11,963 bases of DNA from an uncultured Duganella sp. (GTDB lineage Bacteria > Pseudomonadota > Gammaproteobacteria > Burkholderiales > Burkholderiaceae). The notes under the pieces were generated by a model that was not told the DNA's origin, did no database searches, and worked only from the letters and a program-made list of their open reading frames with translations. The position numbers and the translations under genes were made by a program. Below are positions 1 through 5,620 of the stretch, one piece after another. Every line of letters starts with the position of its first letter. Position 1 is the first letter of the stretch. Where the stretch lies: positions 1 to 11,963 of the forward strand of contig CAMLSG010000169.1 in assembly GCA_946482635.1 (NCBI GenBank), in the 5' to 3' direction.

Positions 1-218
1 TCCTTGGCGACGCCGCCGGAAGCTTCGATTTCGCGTGCGACCAGCTGGCCCAGGTCCTTCAGGTGGACGTGGCCCGGCACGAATTGGGTGAAGGAGTTGA
101 CCACGGCGATGATCGGCTTGTTGAAATCGCCATCTTTCATGCCGGTGGCACGCCACAGGGCGCGCGCGCCTGCCATATTGCGGCCTTGGGTGGTGGTGTA
201 GGAACGGTATTGCGGCAT
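1..218 (-). CDS. ilvD: Dihydroxy-acid dehydratase, N-terminal part (cut by window edge)
   Basis: The reverse strand encodes 72 residues from [20 protein letters not shown], including the conserved stretches [30 protein letters not shown] and EASGGVAKE. These closely match my recollection of the E. coli IlvD N terminus. IlvD is an Fe-S enzyme that dehydrates 2,3-dihydroxy-3-methylbutanoate and its pentanoate homologue in valine and isoleucine biosynthesis in the cytoplasm. Only the first part is present; the cluster cysteines and the active site lie beyond the left edge. The ATG at 218-216 is preceded by a strong ribosome binding site (GAGGAGA at 232-226), which fixes the start. The gene is divergent from the LysR regulator, with 90 bp between the two starts. 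Confidence 0.95.
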   Translation of the reverse strand, partial: MPQYRSYTTTQGRNMAGARALWRATGMKDGDFNKPIIAVVNSFTQFVPGHVHLKDLGQLVAREIEASGGVAK

Positions 219-308
219 GGTGGGGTCTCCTCAGTAAGAGCTTAAGGGTGCCTTGCCCCTGGCGAGTTGTCAAATATATGATAATCGCTGCTGTGATATG
301 CTTTGCGA

Positions 309-1205
309 ATGAATATTGAACTTCGCCAGCTGCGCTATTTCGCCACGGTCGCCGAGGAGCTGCATTTCGGCCGCGCCGCGCGCCGCCTGCACATGACACA
401 GCCGCCGCTATCGCAGACCATCATGGCGCTGGAAGAAATGCTGGGCGCGCCCCTGTTCGAGCGCAACCGGCGCGGCGTAACCCTGACTGCGGCCGGCGAA
501 GCCCTGCTGCCGGAAGCGCGCCGCCTGCTGGAACAGTCGGCCGGTCTTCCCGCGCTGGTGCAGCGCGCGGCCAGCGGCGCCAGCGGGCGGCTATCGCTGG
601 CTTTCGTGTCCTCCGCCGATTACAGCGTGCTGCCGCCGACACTGCAAGCCTACCGCGCCGAGTTTCCGCAGGTGGAGATCACACTGAAGGAAGCCACCTC
701 CGACCTGCAGCTGGACGACCTTCTGGAAGGCCGCGTCGACGCTGGCCTGCTGATCCCGCCCCTGCCCGACCGCGCGCGGCAGGAACTCGAATACCTGCCC
801 GTTCTGAGCGAGCCGCTGGTGCTGGCCGCGCCAGCCGGACTGCCTGCGCTGGCGCGGGCGCGCAGCGCCGACCTGCGCAAGCTGGCCGGCCTGCCGCTGA
901 TCATTTTCCCGCGCCATATCTCGCCCGGACTGTACGACGCCATCCTGTCGGTGTTCCGCGAGGCCGGCATCACGGCTGAGGTCGGGCAGGAGGCGATCCA
1001 GATGCAGACCATCGTCAGTCTCGTATCGGCTGGCATGGGTATCGCACTTGTGCCACAATCCGTGTCGAATTTGCGCCGGCCGGGCGTGGCATACCTGCCC
1101 CTGGTCCAGAGCACGCCGCTGGTGGAAACCGGCCTGGCCTGGCGGCGCGACAATGCCTCGCCCGTGCTGCGCGGCTTTTTGGAATTAATGAGAAAGAGAA
1201 TCTGA
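309..1205 (+). CDS. LysR-family transcriptional regulator
   Basis: This is a 298-residue protein, the usual LysR length. The N-terminal winged helix-turn-helix covers about residues 1-60: LRQLRYFATVAEELHFGRAA, then RLHMTQPPLSQTIMALEEMLGAPLFERN and GVTLTAAGEALL. The effector-binding fold covers about residues 88-295, with a GRVDAGLL segment typical of LysR sensors. I chose ATG 309 (MNIELRQLRYF); a TTG six bases upstream would only add two residues. The gene is divergent from ilvD, the usual arrangement for a LysR protein and its target, so control of ilvD or of itself is possible, but I found no convincing T-N11-A operator in the 90-bp gap. Its TGA stop directly abuts the ATG of lgt, so the two genes are probably co-transcribed. 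The effector is unknown. Confidence 0.93.
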   Translation: MNIELRQLRYFATVAEELHFGRAARRLHMTQPPLSQTIMALEEMLGAPLFERNRRGVTLTAAGEALLPEARRLLEQSAGLPALVQRAASGASGRLSLAFVSSADYSVLPPTLQAYRAEFPQVEITLKEATSDLQLDDLLEGRVDAGLLIPPLPDRARQELEYLPVLSEPLVLAAPAGLPALARARSADLRKLAGLPLIIFPRHISPGLYDAILSVFREAGITAEVGQEAIQMQTIVSLVSAGMGIALVPQSVSNLRRPGVAYLPLVQSTPLVETGLAWRRDNASPVLRGFLELMRKRI

Positions 1206-2027
1206 ATGCCGTTAATGCATCCAATGCCCGATCCGGTCGCGATCCATCTGGGCCCTGTGGCGATCCACTGGTATGGCCTGATGTACGTGCTGGCCTTTGC
1301 CATGTTCATCGCGCTGGGCCGCGTACGCATCAAGCAACCGCACATCGCCGCGCAAGGCTGGACCAAGGAAGACCTGGACGACATGCTGTTCTACGGCATG
1401 CTGGGCGTGATCGTGGGCGGCCGTCTCGGCGAAGTATTCTTCTACCAGCCGGAAATGCTGCTGACCCCTCTGCGCATCTTCAAGGTGTGGGAAGGCGGCA
1501 TGAGCTTCCACGGCGGCTTCCTGGGCGTACTGATCGGCATGGCGCTGTGGGCGCGCAAGCGCAAACGCAACCTGCTGGACGTATATGACTTCATCGCGCC
1601 GCTGGTCCCGCTGGGTTATGCGGCGGGCCGCATGGGCAATTTCATTAACGCCGAACTGCCGGGCCGCGTGGTCAGCGATCCGAACCTGCCATGGGCGATG
1701 ATCTACCCGAACGTCGGCCCGATGCCGCGCCACCCATCGGCGATCTACCAGATGCTGGTCGACGGCATCCTGGTGTTCTGCATCCTGTGGCCGTTCGCTC
1801 GCAAGGCCCGTCCGCGCCTGGCGGTAGGTGCGCTGTATGTGCTGCTGTACGGCTGCGCGCGTTTCTTCACCGAGTGGTTCCGCACCCCGGACTGGGAAAT
1901 CACCGTGGCCGGCCTGCCGATCACCTCCGGCCAGATGCTGTCGCTGCCGATGATCATCGGCGCCATCATCATGCTGGTATGGGCCTACCGCTCAAACCAG
2001 CCCGATAGCGCCAGCCAGCGCGCCTAA
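1206..2027 (+). CDS. lgt: Phosphatidylglycerol-prolipoprotein diacylglyceryl transferase
   Basis: Lgt is the inner-membrane enzyme that moves a diacylglyceryl group from phosphatidylglycerol to the lipobox cysteine of prolipoproteins, the first step of lipoprotein maturation. The 273-residue protein has the family landmarks: HWYGLMY near residue 21, [10 protein letters not shown] at 71-80, GGMSFHGG with the essential His at 102, and the Lgt signature [14 protein letters not shown] with Arg142 and Asn145/148. It also has HPSAIYQ at 176-182 and ARFFTEWFR near 218 (the second essential Arg region). About seven hydrophobic segments fit the known topology. The start at 1206 is one base after the LysR stop, with a weak AGAAAGAGAA upstream, so translational coupling is likely. 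The 3' end overlaps the convergent transporter gene by 36 bp. Confidence 0.97.
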   Translation: MPLMHPMPDPVAIHLGPVAIHWYGLMYVLAFAMFIALGRVRIKQPHIAAQGWTKEDLDDMLFYGMLGVIVGGRLGEVFFYQPEMLLTPLRIFKVWEGGMSFHGGFLGVLIGMALWARKRKRNLLDVYDFIAPLVPLGYAAGRMGNFINAELPGRVVSDPNLPWAMIYPNVGPMPRHPSAIYQMLVDGILVFCILWPFARKARPRLAVGALYVLLYGCARFFTEWFRTPDWEITVAGLPITSGQMLSLPMIIGAIIMLVWAYRSNQPDSASQRA

Positions 2028-2531
2028 GGCAATCAGCCACAGGGGATTCAATTTGGTGGCGTAGGCCGCCGCAGCGGCGGCCAGCGCCAGCACGATGCCG
2101 CGCCATCCCGCGCCGGCCACGCTCAGGAAAGTCCAGGCGGCGCCGGCCAGCATGCCGGCCGCCAGCGGCGCCAGCGCATCGCGCAGCGCGCCAGCCCAGC
2201 GCCCTTCCCCGCCGCCATGGCGGTTGATTACAGTCCCCAGCGCCAGCACCAGGCATGACGAAGGCACGATTGCAGCCAGCGTCACCACGACAGCGCCCAG
2301 CCAGCCTTTGATCATCCAGCCGATCAGCGTCACGAACAGCAGGTTCGGTCCGGGCGCGGCTTGCGCCAGCGCATACATTGCCGCGAACTGCTCGTCGGTC
2401 AGCCAGTGGTTCTGCACGGAGACGTAATGGTGTACGTCCGGCGCCACCAGCACCACGCCTCCGCCAATTGCCGTCAGCGACAGCACCGCCAGGTGCCAGG
2501 CGAGCCCGCCCAGCTTGACGTCGTCGTTCAT
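1992..2531 (-). CDS. CHR-domain (chromate-type) transporter, second half of a split pair
   Basis: This 179-residue membrane protein contains a single CHR domain. Visible family features are LSLTAIGGG near the N terminus, WLTDEQF near residue 43, and [10 protein letters not shown] followed by hydrophobic segments (CHR consensus: aromatic/Gly-rich N terminus, WL-x-E-x-F, then Q-x2-PGP). Known short-chain CHR proteins work as pairs and export chromate or related oxyanions, or stay uncharacterised. Here ATG (2531) overlaps the TGA of the preceding half in an ATGA (2528-2531), with its own GGAGGA at 2541-2536, so the halves should be made together. The substrate cannot be read from the sequence; sulfate, chromate or another anion are all possible. 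The 3' end runs 36 bp into lgt on the other strand. Confidence 0.88.
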   Translation of the reverse strand: MNDDVKLGGLAWHLAVLSLTAIGGGVVLVAPDVHHYVSVQNHWLTDEQFAAMYALAQAAPGPNLLFVTLIGWMIKGWLGAVVVTLAAIVPSSCLVLALGTVINRHGGGEGRWAGALRDALAPLAAGMLAGAAWTFLSVAGAGWRGIVLALAAAAAAYATKLNPLWLIALGALAGAIGLV

Positions 2532-3145
2532 GGCTTCCTCCAGACAAAAGCGAACAGCAGGAAGCCGATCGGCACCAGCGTGGCGACCACCGTGATGAGC
2601 CCGACTTTCGCCACGCCAAGGCCGATGAAAGCCGCCACCAGCAGTGCGACCTGGACGACTCGCCGCCAGAACAGCGTGCGCGCCACATCGACCCCGCCGC
2701 CGTCCGTCCCGACGGGCGGCTTTTGCGCTGGGCCGCGCAGCATGCCGACCGCCAGCTTGAGCGCCGTTGCAAGGATCAGGCCCGACGCGGCGGCAGCCAT
2801 GCCGCGCATGGCGTTGACAAACAGCGGGTGGTGGGCCAGCCCCTGATAAGCCGCGCCGAGCGCGATGACGATGAAGAAGGGGCCAAGCAGCAGCCCGGCC
2901 AGCGCCGAAAAGCCGCCGGCTGCGCCGGCATAGCGCTGGCCGACCATGACGGACAGGTTGCAGATCGTCGGCCCGGGCAATAGTTGCGCGATGCTGAGGA
3001 GCTGGCCGAATTCAGCGGCGGTCAGCCACTGCGTGCGTTCGACCAGGTGGCGGTAGGCAAAGGGCAGCACGCCACCGAAGCCCTGCATCGCCATGTGTGA
3101 GAAGACCTTGAACAGCGCCCAGCATCCGACCCGTGCATCCTGCAT
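2528..3145 (-). CDS. CHR-domain (chromate-type) transporter, first half of a split pair
   Basis: This 205-residue membrane protein has the CHR N-terminal pattern LFKVFSHMAMQGFGGVLPFA, then WLTAAEF, then SIAQLLPGPTICNLSVMVG. Several hydrophobic helices follow, and it ends in VWRKP. I chose ATG 3145 (MQDARVGCW) because GGAGG at 3155-3151 lies five bases upstream; the TTG at 3157 would start inside that ribosome binding site. It overlaps the second CHR half by four bases. Upstream, 57 bp separate it from the TauE/SafE gene, so the pair may belong to the same anion-transport operon. Split CHR pairs are known in bacteria alongside the longer fused ChrA. Chromate export itself is not shown. Confidence 0.88.
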   Translation of the reverse strand: MQDARVGCWALFKVFSHMAMQGFGGVLPFAYRHLVERTQWLTAAEFGQLLSIAQLLPGPTICNLSVMVGQRYAGAAGGFSALAGLLLGPFFIVIALGAAYQGLAHHPLFVNAMRGMAAAASGLILATALKLAVGMLRGPAQKPPVGTDGGGVDVARTLFWRRVVQVALLVAAFIGLGVAKVGLITVVATLVPIGFLLFAFVWRKP

Positions 3146-3158
3146 CGCTACCTCCAAT

Positions 3159-3177
3159 CAGCCGGCACGTCCGGCTG
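3159..3177. repeat. Short inverted repeat upstream of the CHR pair
   Basis: CAGCCGG and CCGGCTG are perfect 7-bp arms around a 5-base loop. The repeat sits just upstream of the ribosome binding site of the first CHR-transporter gene and downstream of the tauE stop. It has no T tract, so it is not a classic terminator. It could be a leader hairpin or a minor operator, or chance in GC-rich DNA. Confidence 0.35.
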
Positions 3178-3202
3178 CCGCCGGGGCGCCGCCACGCATC
3201 TG

Positions 3203-4006
3203 CTACGCGAACGCGTGGTAGAACATATAGCCCGCCAGTGCAAACAGCACCACGGCAAACACCCGCTTGAGCGCCGCCACGTCCATCCTGTGCGCCATGC
3301 GCGCGCCGAGCGGCGCCATGATCACGCTCGCGGCCACGATCACCGCCAGCGCCGGCAAATAAACGAAGCCCAGCGAATGCGGCGGCAAGCCCGGCTCCGA
3401 CCAGCCATAGTAAATATTCGACAAGGTGCCTGACAGCGCAATCGGGAAACCTAATGCGGCGCTGGTCGCCACCGCCTGGTGAATGCGCACATTACACCAC
3501 GCCATGAACGGCACCGAGATAAACCCGCCGCCCGCACCGACCAGCCCCGCCACGGTGCCGATCACGCCGCCCGCCGCAAACATGCCCGCAGTGCCGGGCA
3601 ATTCACGCCCGGCAGAAGGTTTTTTATTGCGCAGCATTTGCGCCGCCGAAAACGCCACGAACACTGCAAACAGCAGCGACAGCGCCGCAGTATTCATCTG
3701 CTTGCCGATCCAGGGTCCGATCCAGGAACCGGCCAGGATGCCCGGCGCCAGCAGCGCCACGATGCGCCACTGCACCGCACCGTGCCGGTGGTGCGCCCGC
3801 ACCGAGGACAGGGAAGTAAACATGATCGTCGCCAGCGACGTCGCAATCGCCATATGCACCACCAGCCCGGGCGCAAAGCCCCTGGCAGTGAAGATCATGG
3901 TAATGAAGGGCACCAGCACCATGCCGCCGCCAATGCCCAGCAAACCCGCCGCGTATCCGCCGCCCGCCCCCATCAGGAGCAGGATGCCGACCAGACTCCA
4001 ATCCAT
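3203..4006 (-). CDS. TauE/SafE-family permease (sulfite/sulfoacetate-exporter-like)
   Basis: This 267-residue polytopic protein has the duplicated glycine-rich signature of the TauE/SafE family: GLLGIGGGMVLVPF near the N terminus and GLVGAGGGFISVPF in the second half. Each is followed by a helix with ATS (MAIATSLATIMFTS and QAVATSAALGFPIALSG). About eight hydrophobic segments are visible. Family members export small organic or sulfur anions such as sulfite or sulfoacetate across the inner membrane, but most members have unknown substrates. The start is ATG 4006 (MDWSLVG), with GAAAGG at 4018-4013; a longer open frame upstream lies inside the EVE gene. The start shares one base with the TGA of the EVE gene (TGATG), so the genes are coupled. 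Sitting before a CHR transporter pair, it suggests an anion-handling operon. Confidence 0.9.
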   Translation of the reverse strand: MDWSLVGILLLMGAGGGYAAGLLGIGGGMVLVPFITMIFTARGFAPGLVVHMAIATSLATIMFTSLSSVRAHHRHGAVQWRIVALLAPGILAGSWIGPWIGKQMNTAALSLLFAVFVAFSAAQMLRNKKPSAGRELPGTAGMFAAGGVIGTVAGLVGAGGGFISVPFMAWCNVRIHQAVATSAALGFPIALSGTLSNIYYGWSEPGLPPHSLGFVYLPALAVIVAASVIMAPLGARMAHRMDVAALKRVFAVVLFALAGYMFYHAFA

Positions 4007-4470
4007 CAATCGCCTTTCAGCAGCGCCATCACATGCTTCCACTGGGCCGGCGTCACCGGCGTGATCGACAGGCGGCTGCCTTTTTGCAGCACCACCATGT
4101 CTTCCAGCTGCGGCAGCGAGCGCATTTCGGCCAGCGACAGCAGGCGCGTCTTGCGCACGCCCTTCACGTCGACGGAAATCCAGCGCGGCTGCTCCTGCGT
4201 CGCCTTGGCATCGTAGTAATGGCTCTTCGGATCGAACTGGGTGGCGTCGGGATAAGGGCCGCTGACCACTTCCGCGATGCCGGCAATGCCCGGCTCGGGA
4301 CAGGAGGAATGGTAGAACAGGACCCCGTCGCCAACCTTCATCGCATCGCGCATGAAATTGCGGGCCTGGTAATTACGCACGCCGAACCACGGCACCGTCT
4401 TGCCTTTAGCGGACATCACGTCGTCGATGCTCACTTCGTCGGGCTCAGACTTCATCAACCAATATTGCAT
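4006..4470 (-). CDS. EVE-domain protein (thymocyte nuclear protein 1-like)
   Basis: This 154-residue protein is a single EVE domain. It opens with MQYWLMKSEPDEVSIDD, followed by VPWFGVRNYQARNFMR, KVGDGVLFYHSSC, GIAGIAEVVSGPYPDATQFDP, PRWISVDV and GSRLSITPVTPAQWKHV, all hallmarks of the THYN1/EVE family. EVE domains have a PUA-like fold and, as far as is known, bind modified bases in DNA or RNA; the role of the stand-alone bacterial form is unsettled. ATG 4470 is preceded by GAGGAG at 4480-4475. The open frame continues upstream but there it crosses the 6S RNA terminator. It follows 6S RNA immediately, the same neighbourhood in which E. coli carries ygfA after ssrS. Its mRNA must come from read-through of the terminator or from a promoter inside the 6S gene. 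Confidence 0.93.
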   Translation of the reverse strand: MQYWLMKSEPDEVSIDDVMSAKGKTVPWFGVRNYQARNFMRDAMKVGDGVLFYHSSCPEPGIAGIAEVVSGPYPDATQFDPKSHYYDAKATQEQPRWISVDVKGVRKTRLLSLAEMRSLPQLEDMVVLQKGSRLSITPVTPAQWKHVMALLKGD

Positions 4471-4487
4471 GGCGCTCCTCTGGGCGT

Positions 4488-4525
4488 AAAAAAACGGTTG
4501 CGCACCCTCGGGTGCTGGCAACCGC
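4488..4525 (-). terminator. Rho-independent terminator of 6S RNA
   Basis: On the reverse strand, GGTTGC (4523-4518) pairs with GCAACC (4501-4496). Inside it, GCACC (4515-4511) pairs with GGTGC (4506-4502) around a CGAG loop. Seven T residues (4494-4488) follow the hairpin. This is a textbook intrinsic terminator, placed between the 3' end of 6S RNA and the EVE ribosome binding site, eight bases before that site. Confidence 0.85.
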
Positions 4526-4539
4526 TTTCGTATGGAATG

Positions 4540-4718
4540 AGGCCCCGCCTGTGCCGTTATGCCGGCATCCCGAACCTTACGGTTCAAGGTGGTTGCAGTT
4601 AGTTCAACTTCGGGTTCATCAGACTAGTGACGCTCACGCCCGTCGAACAAATTTCCGCAACCGATGCGTGTAAATGGTTCAAGGAATATATGGCAAATCT
4701 CGAACACCGCAGGGTGAC
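4540..4718 (-). ncRNA. ssrS: 6S RNA
   Basis: 6S RNA binds the housekeeping RNA polymerase holoenzyme as a promoter mimic in stationary phase. The gene lies directly downstream of zapA, as in many proteobacteria. The reverse strand carries, near the 3' side, CACCTTGAACC followed by a GAACC-GUAA-GGUUC hairpin (4585-4572). This matches the CACCTTGAACC...GGTTC hairpin of E. coli 6S RNA as I remember it. The 5' segment CCCTGCGGTGTTCG (from 4714) can pair with the 3' CACAGGCGGGG (to 4543), giving the closing stem: CCCUGC with GCGGGG, then GUG with CAC across a small internal loop. The length of about 175-180 nt is the family size. Exact ends are uncertain by several bases; a covariance-model search would settle them. 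Confidence 0.87.
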
Positions 4719-4722
4719 ACGA

Positions 4723-4751
4723 AGTTTACTCCTCAAACGTTTTGCGGGAAA
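4723..4751 (-). promoter_or_regulatory. Possible promoter of 6S RNA
   Basis: On the reverse strand TAAACT (4728-4723) lies six bases before the expected 6S 5' end near 4716. TTTCCC (4751-4746) is the only candidate -35 element at 17-bp spacing and is a poor one. 6S RNA could also be processed from a zapA read-through transcript. Confidence 0.45.
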
Positions 4752-4775
4752 GGCCTTTAAGACAATTTTTGGGAA

Positions 4776-5078
4776 TTAGAAGAGATTCTCTTGCGGGGTC
4801 AGCGCGTTGTCGAGCACCTTGTGCATGGCGCCCAGCTTCTCCTGCACCTCCAGCATGGACGGGCCGCCGTTGGCCGTCTTCGATGCCAGGAATTCGGCTG
4901 CCATGCCCAGCGCCGCCATCACGGCGATGCGGTCATTGCCCTTGACCTTGCCGGCGTCGCGAATGGCACTCATCTTTTTGTCGAGCAGGTTGGCCGCTTC
5001 GCGCAGTGCGCGTTCTTCGTCAGCCTTGCAGGCCAGCTTGTAGGGCTGGCCCATGATGTTCACGTCGACATGGATCAT
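4776..5078 (-). CDS. zapA: Cell division protein ZapA
   Basis: ZapA is a small cytoplasmic protein that binds FtsZ and bundles protofilaments in the Z ring. The 100-residue sequence has the ZapA N-terminal head (VDVNIMGQPYKLACKADEE, then LREAANLLDKKMSAIRD) and a C-terminal helix of about residues 45-95 that includes DRIAVMAALGMAAEFL. The length matches the family. The start ATG 5078 overlaps the TGA of the ZapB-like gene by four bases, with GAGGA at 5089-5085. 6S RNA follows about 60 bases after its stop. The pair with a coiled-coil ZapB-like protein indicates one Z-ring module, transcribed from the promoter in front of the upstream gene. Confidence 0.95.
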   Translation of the reverse strand: MIHVDVNIMGQPYKLACKADEERALREAANLLDKKMSAIRDAGKVKGNDRIAVMAALGMAAEFLASKTANGGPSMLEVQEKLGAMHKVLDNALTPQENLF

Positions 5079-5296
5079 TGGGCATCCTCAGGAGTGTCTG
5101 CTTCGGCGGCCGGGATTTTATCCAGCAGCGCCATCACGCGCGCGTGCGCTTCGCCAAGGCGGCGTTGGTATTCGAGATTGTCGGCCACCAGGGCTGCATT
5201 GGCCTGGCGCAACTGGGAGTTCTCCCGACGCAAGGCTTGCGCAAGCTCCGCAAGGCGGTCGATTTTGTCGGAAAGTTCTTGGAAGTCTGCGATCAT
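5075..5296 (-). CDS. ZapB-like coiled-coil cell division protein (small, upstream of zapA)
   Basis: This 73-residue acidic protein is almost entirely coiled coil: IADFQELSDKIDRLAELAQA, then ALRRENSQLRQANAALVADN, then LEYQRRLGEAHARVMALLDK, and a disordered acidic tail PAAEADTPEDAQ. Heptads with Leu at a/d positions run from about residue 7 to 60. Small coiled-coil proteins of this kind sit directly before zapA in many beta- and gammaproteobacteria and are annotated as ZapB-like or TIGR02449 family; ZapB links ZapA to the chromosome terminus. I chose ATG 5296 (MIADFQ). A GTG at 5317 is in frame but lies inside the promoter's spacer, so it would not be transcribed from that promoter. ATG 5296 has no ribosome binding site and falls where transcription should begin, suggesting a leaderless mRNA. 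It overlaps zapA by four bases. Confidence 0.82.
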   Translation of the reverse strand: MIADFQELSDKIDRLAELAQALRRENSQLRQANAALVADNLEYQRRLGEAHARVMALLDKIPAAEADTPEDAQ

Positions 5297-5302
5297 CCCG
5301 AA

Positions 5303-5331
5303 ACTATAGAGCCGCACGATTGTGCGGTCAA
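5303..5331 (-). promoter_or_regulatory. Sigma-70 promoter of zapB-like/zapA
   Basis: On the reverse strand TTGACC (5331-5326), a 17-bp spacer and TATAGT (5308-5303) give a strong housekeeping promoter. Six bases (TTCGGG) separate the -10 element from the ATG at 5296, so the predicted first transcribed base is the A of the start codon. Confidence 0.75.
5312..5327. promoter_or_regulatory. Palindrome in the promoter spacer (candidate operator)
   Basis: CCGCAC-GATT-GTGCGG is a perfect inverted repeat with 6-bp arms and a 4-bp centre. It fills most of the spacer between the -35 and -10 boxes of the zapB-like promoter and touches the -35 box. There is no T tract, so a terminator is unlikely. The core ACGATTGT recurs 35 bp upstream at 5351-5358. 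Confidence 0.5.
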
Positions 5332-5361
5332 CTTGGTGTTATACATGCTTACGATTGTAGC

Positions 5362-5487
5362 TCATTTGTAAGCGTGGCCTGCGATCTTCCTCACCGCCGC
5401 GGCGATGTCGACGCACACGTCCTTGAACGCGCCACCGATATCGGCCAGGTCGTTGCCCAGTTCCTTGATCCAGATGCCGAGGCTCAT
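5362..5487 (-). CDS. Small protein of 41 residues, function unknown
   Basis: I do not recognise this protein. The sequence runs MSLGIWIKELGNDLADIGGA, then FKDVCVDIAAAVRKIAGHAYK. It looks like one or two amphipathic helices, with hydrophobic residues (I, W, L, L, I, F, V, V, I, V, I) at 3-4-residue spacing alternating with D/K/E, plus one cysteine. It has no signal peptide or clear membrane helix. Reality as a gene is supported by a good ribosome binding site (AAGGGAG at 5501-5495, seven bases before ATG 5487). An extended -10 element upstream and a clean position divergent from the response regulator, with a shared palindrome, add support. A membrane-associated or regulatory peptide is possible. 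The open frame continues upstream of this ATG, but that part lacks a ribosome binding site and crosses the regulatory region. Confidence 0.6.
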   Translation of the reverse strand: MSLGIWIKELGNDLADIGGAFKDVCVDIAAAVRKIAGHAYK

Positions 5488-5515
5488 GGCTTGTCTCCCT
5501 TGATTTAACGTCGCC

Positions 5516-5524
5516 ATTACATCA
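5516..5524 (-). promoter_or_regulatory. Extended -10 promoter of the small-protein gene
   Basis: On the reverse strand TGA-TGTAAT (5524-5516) is an extended -10 element. At 17-bp spacing the -35 position reads GGCGTC, which is not a -35 box, so an activator would be expected. The predicted start near 5509 leaves a leader of about 22 nt that contains the ribosome binding site. Confidence 0.45.
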
Positions 5525-5552
5525 AACGAAAATGACAGGACGCCCACCCTTT

Positions 5553-5570
5553 GATTACAAATCTGTAATC
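5553..5570. promoter_or_regulatory. 18-bp palindrome between divergent genes (candidate response-regulator box)
   Basis: GATTACA-AATC-TGTAATC is a perfect inverted repeat with 7-bp arms. Its centre is about 59 bp upstream of the predicted start of the response-regulator transcript and about 52 bp upstream of that of the small-protein gene. These are normal activator distances. Inverted TTACA/TGTAA sites of this kind suit OmpR/PhoB-type regulators of the metal-sensor group. Binding by the adjacent regulator is inference. Confidence 0.6.
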
Positions 5571-5584
5571 GAGCGCTGCCTGCA

Positions 5585-5613
5585 TTGACGGCGCTTGGGC
5601 ATTTCCCGACAAT
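5585..5613 (+). promoter_or_regulatory. Promoter of the two-component operon
   Basis: TTGACG (5585-5590), a 17-bp spacer and GACAAT (5608-5613, four of six matches to TATAAT) place the transcription start at about 5620, one base before ATG 5621. The -10 box is weak, which fits activation from the palindrome upstream. Confidence 0.55.
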
Positions 5614-5620
5614 GCTGGGG

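Noticed and set aside
219..308. LysR operator (T-N11-A) between ilvD and the LysR gene
   Set aside because: I checked several T...A pairs at the right spacing; none formed a convincing inverted repeat.
3479..4216. Long plus-strand open frames opposite the TauE and EVE genes
   Set aside because: They are antisense to well-supported genes, rich in His/Arg/Gln as expected from reading GC-rich codons backwards, and have no recognisable domains.
4471..4587. N-terminal extension of the EVE protein
   Set aside because: The extra 39 codons cross the 6S RNA 3' region and its terminator, while the internal ATG 4470 has a strong ribosome binding site and the family N terminus.
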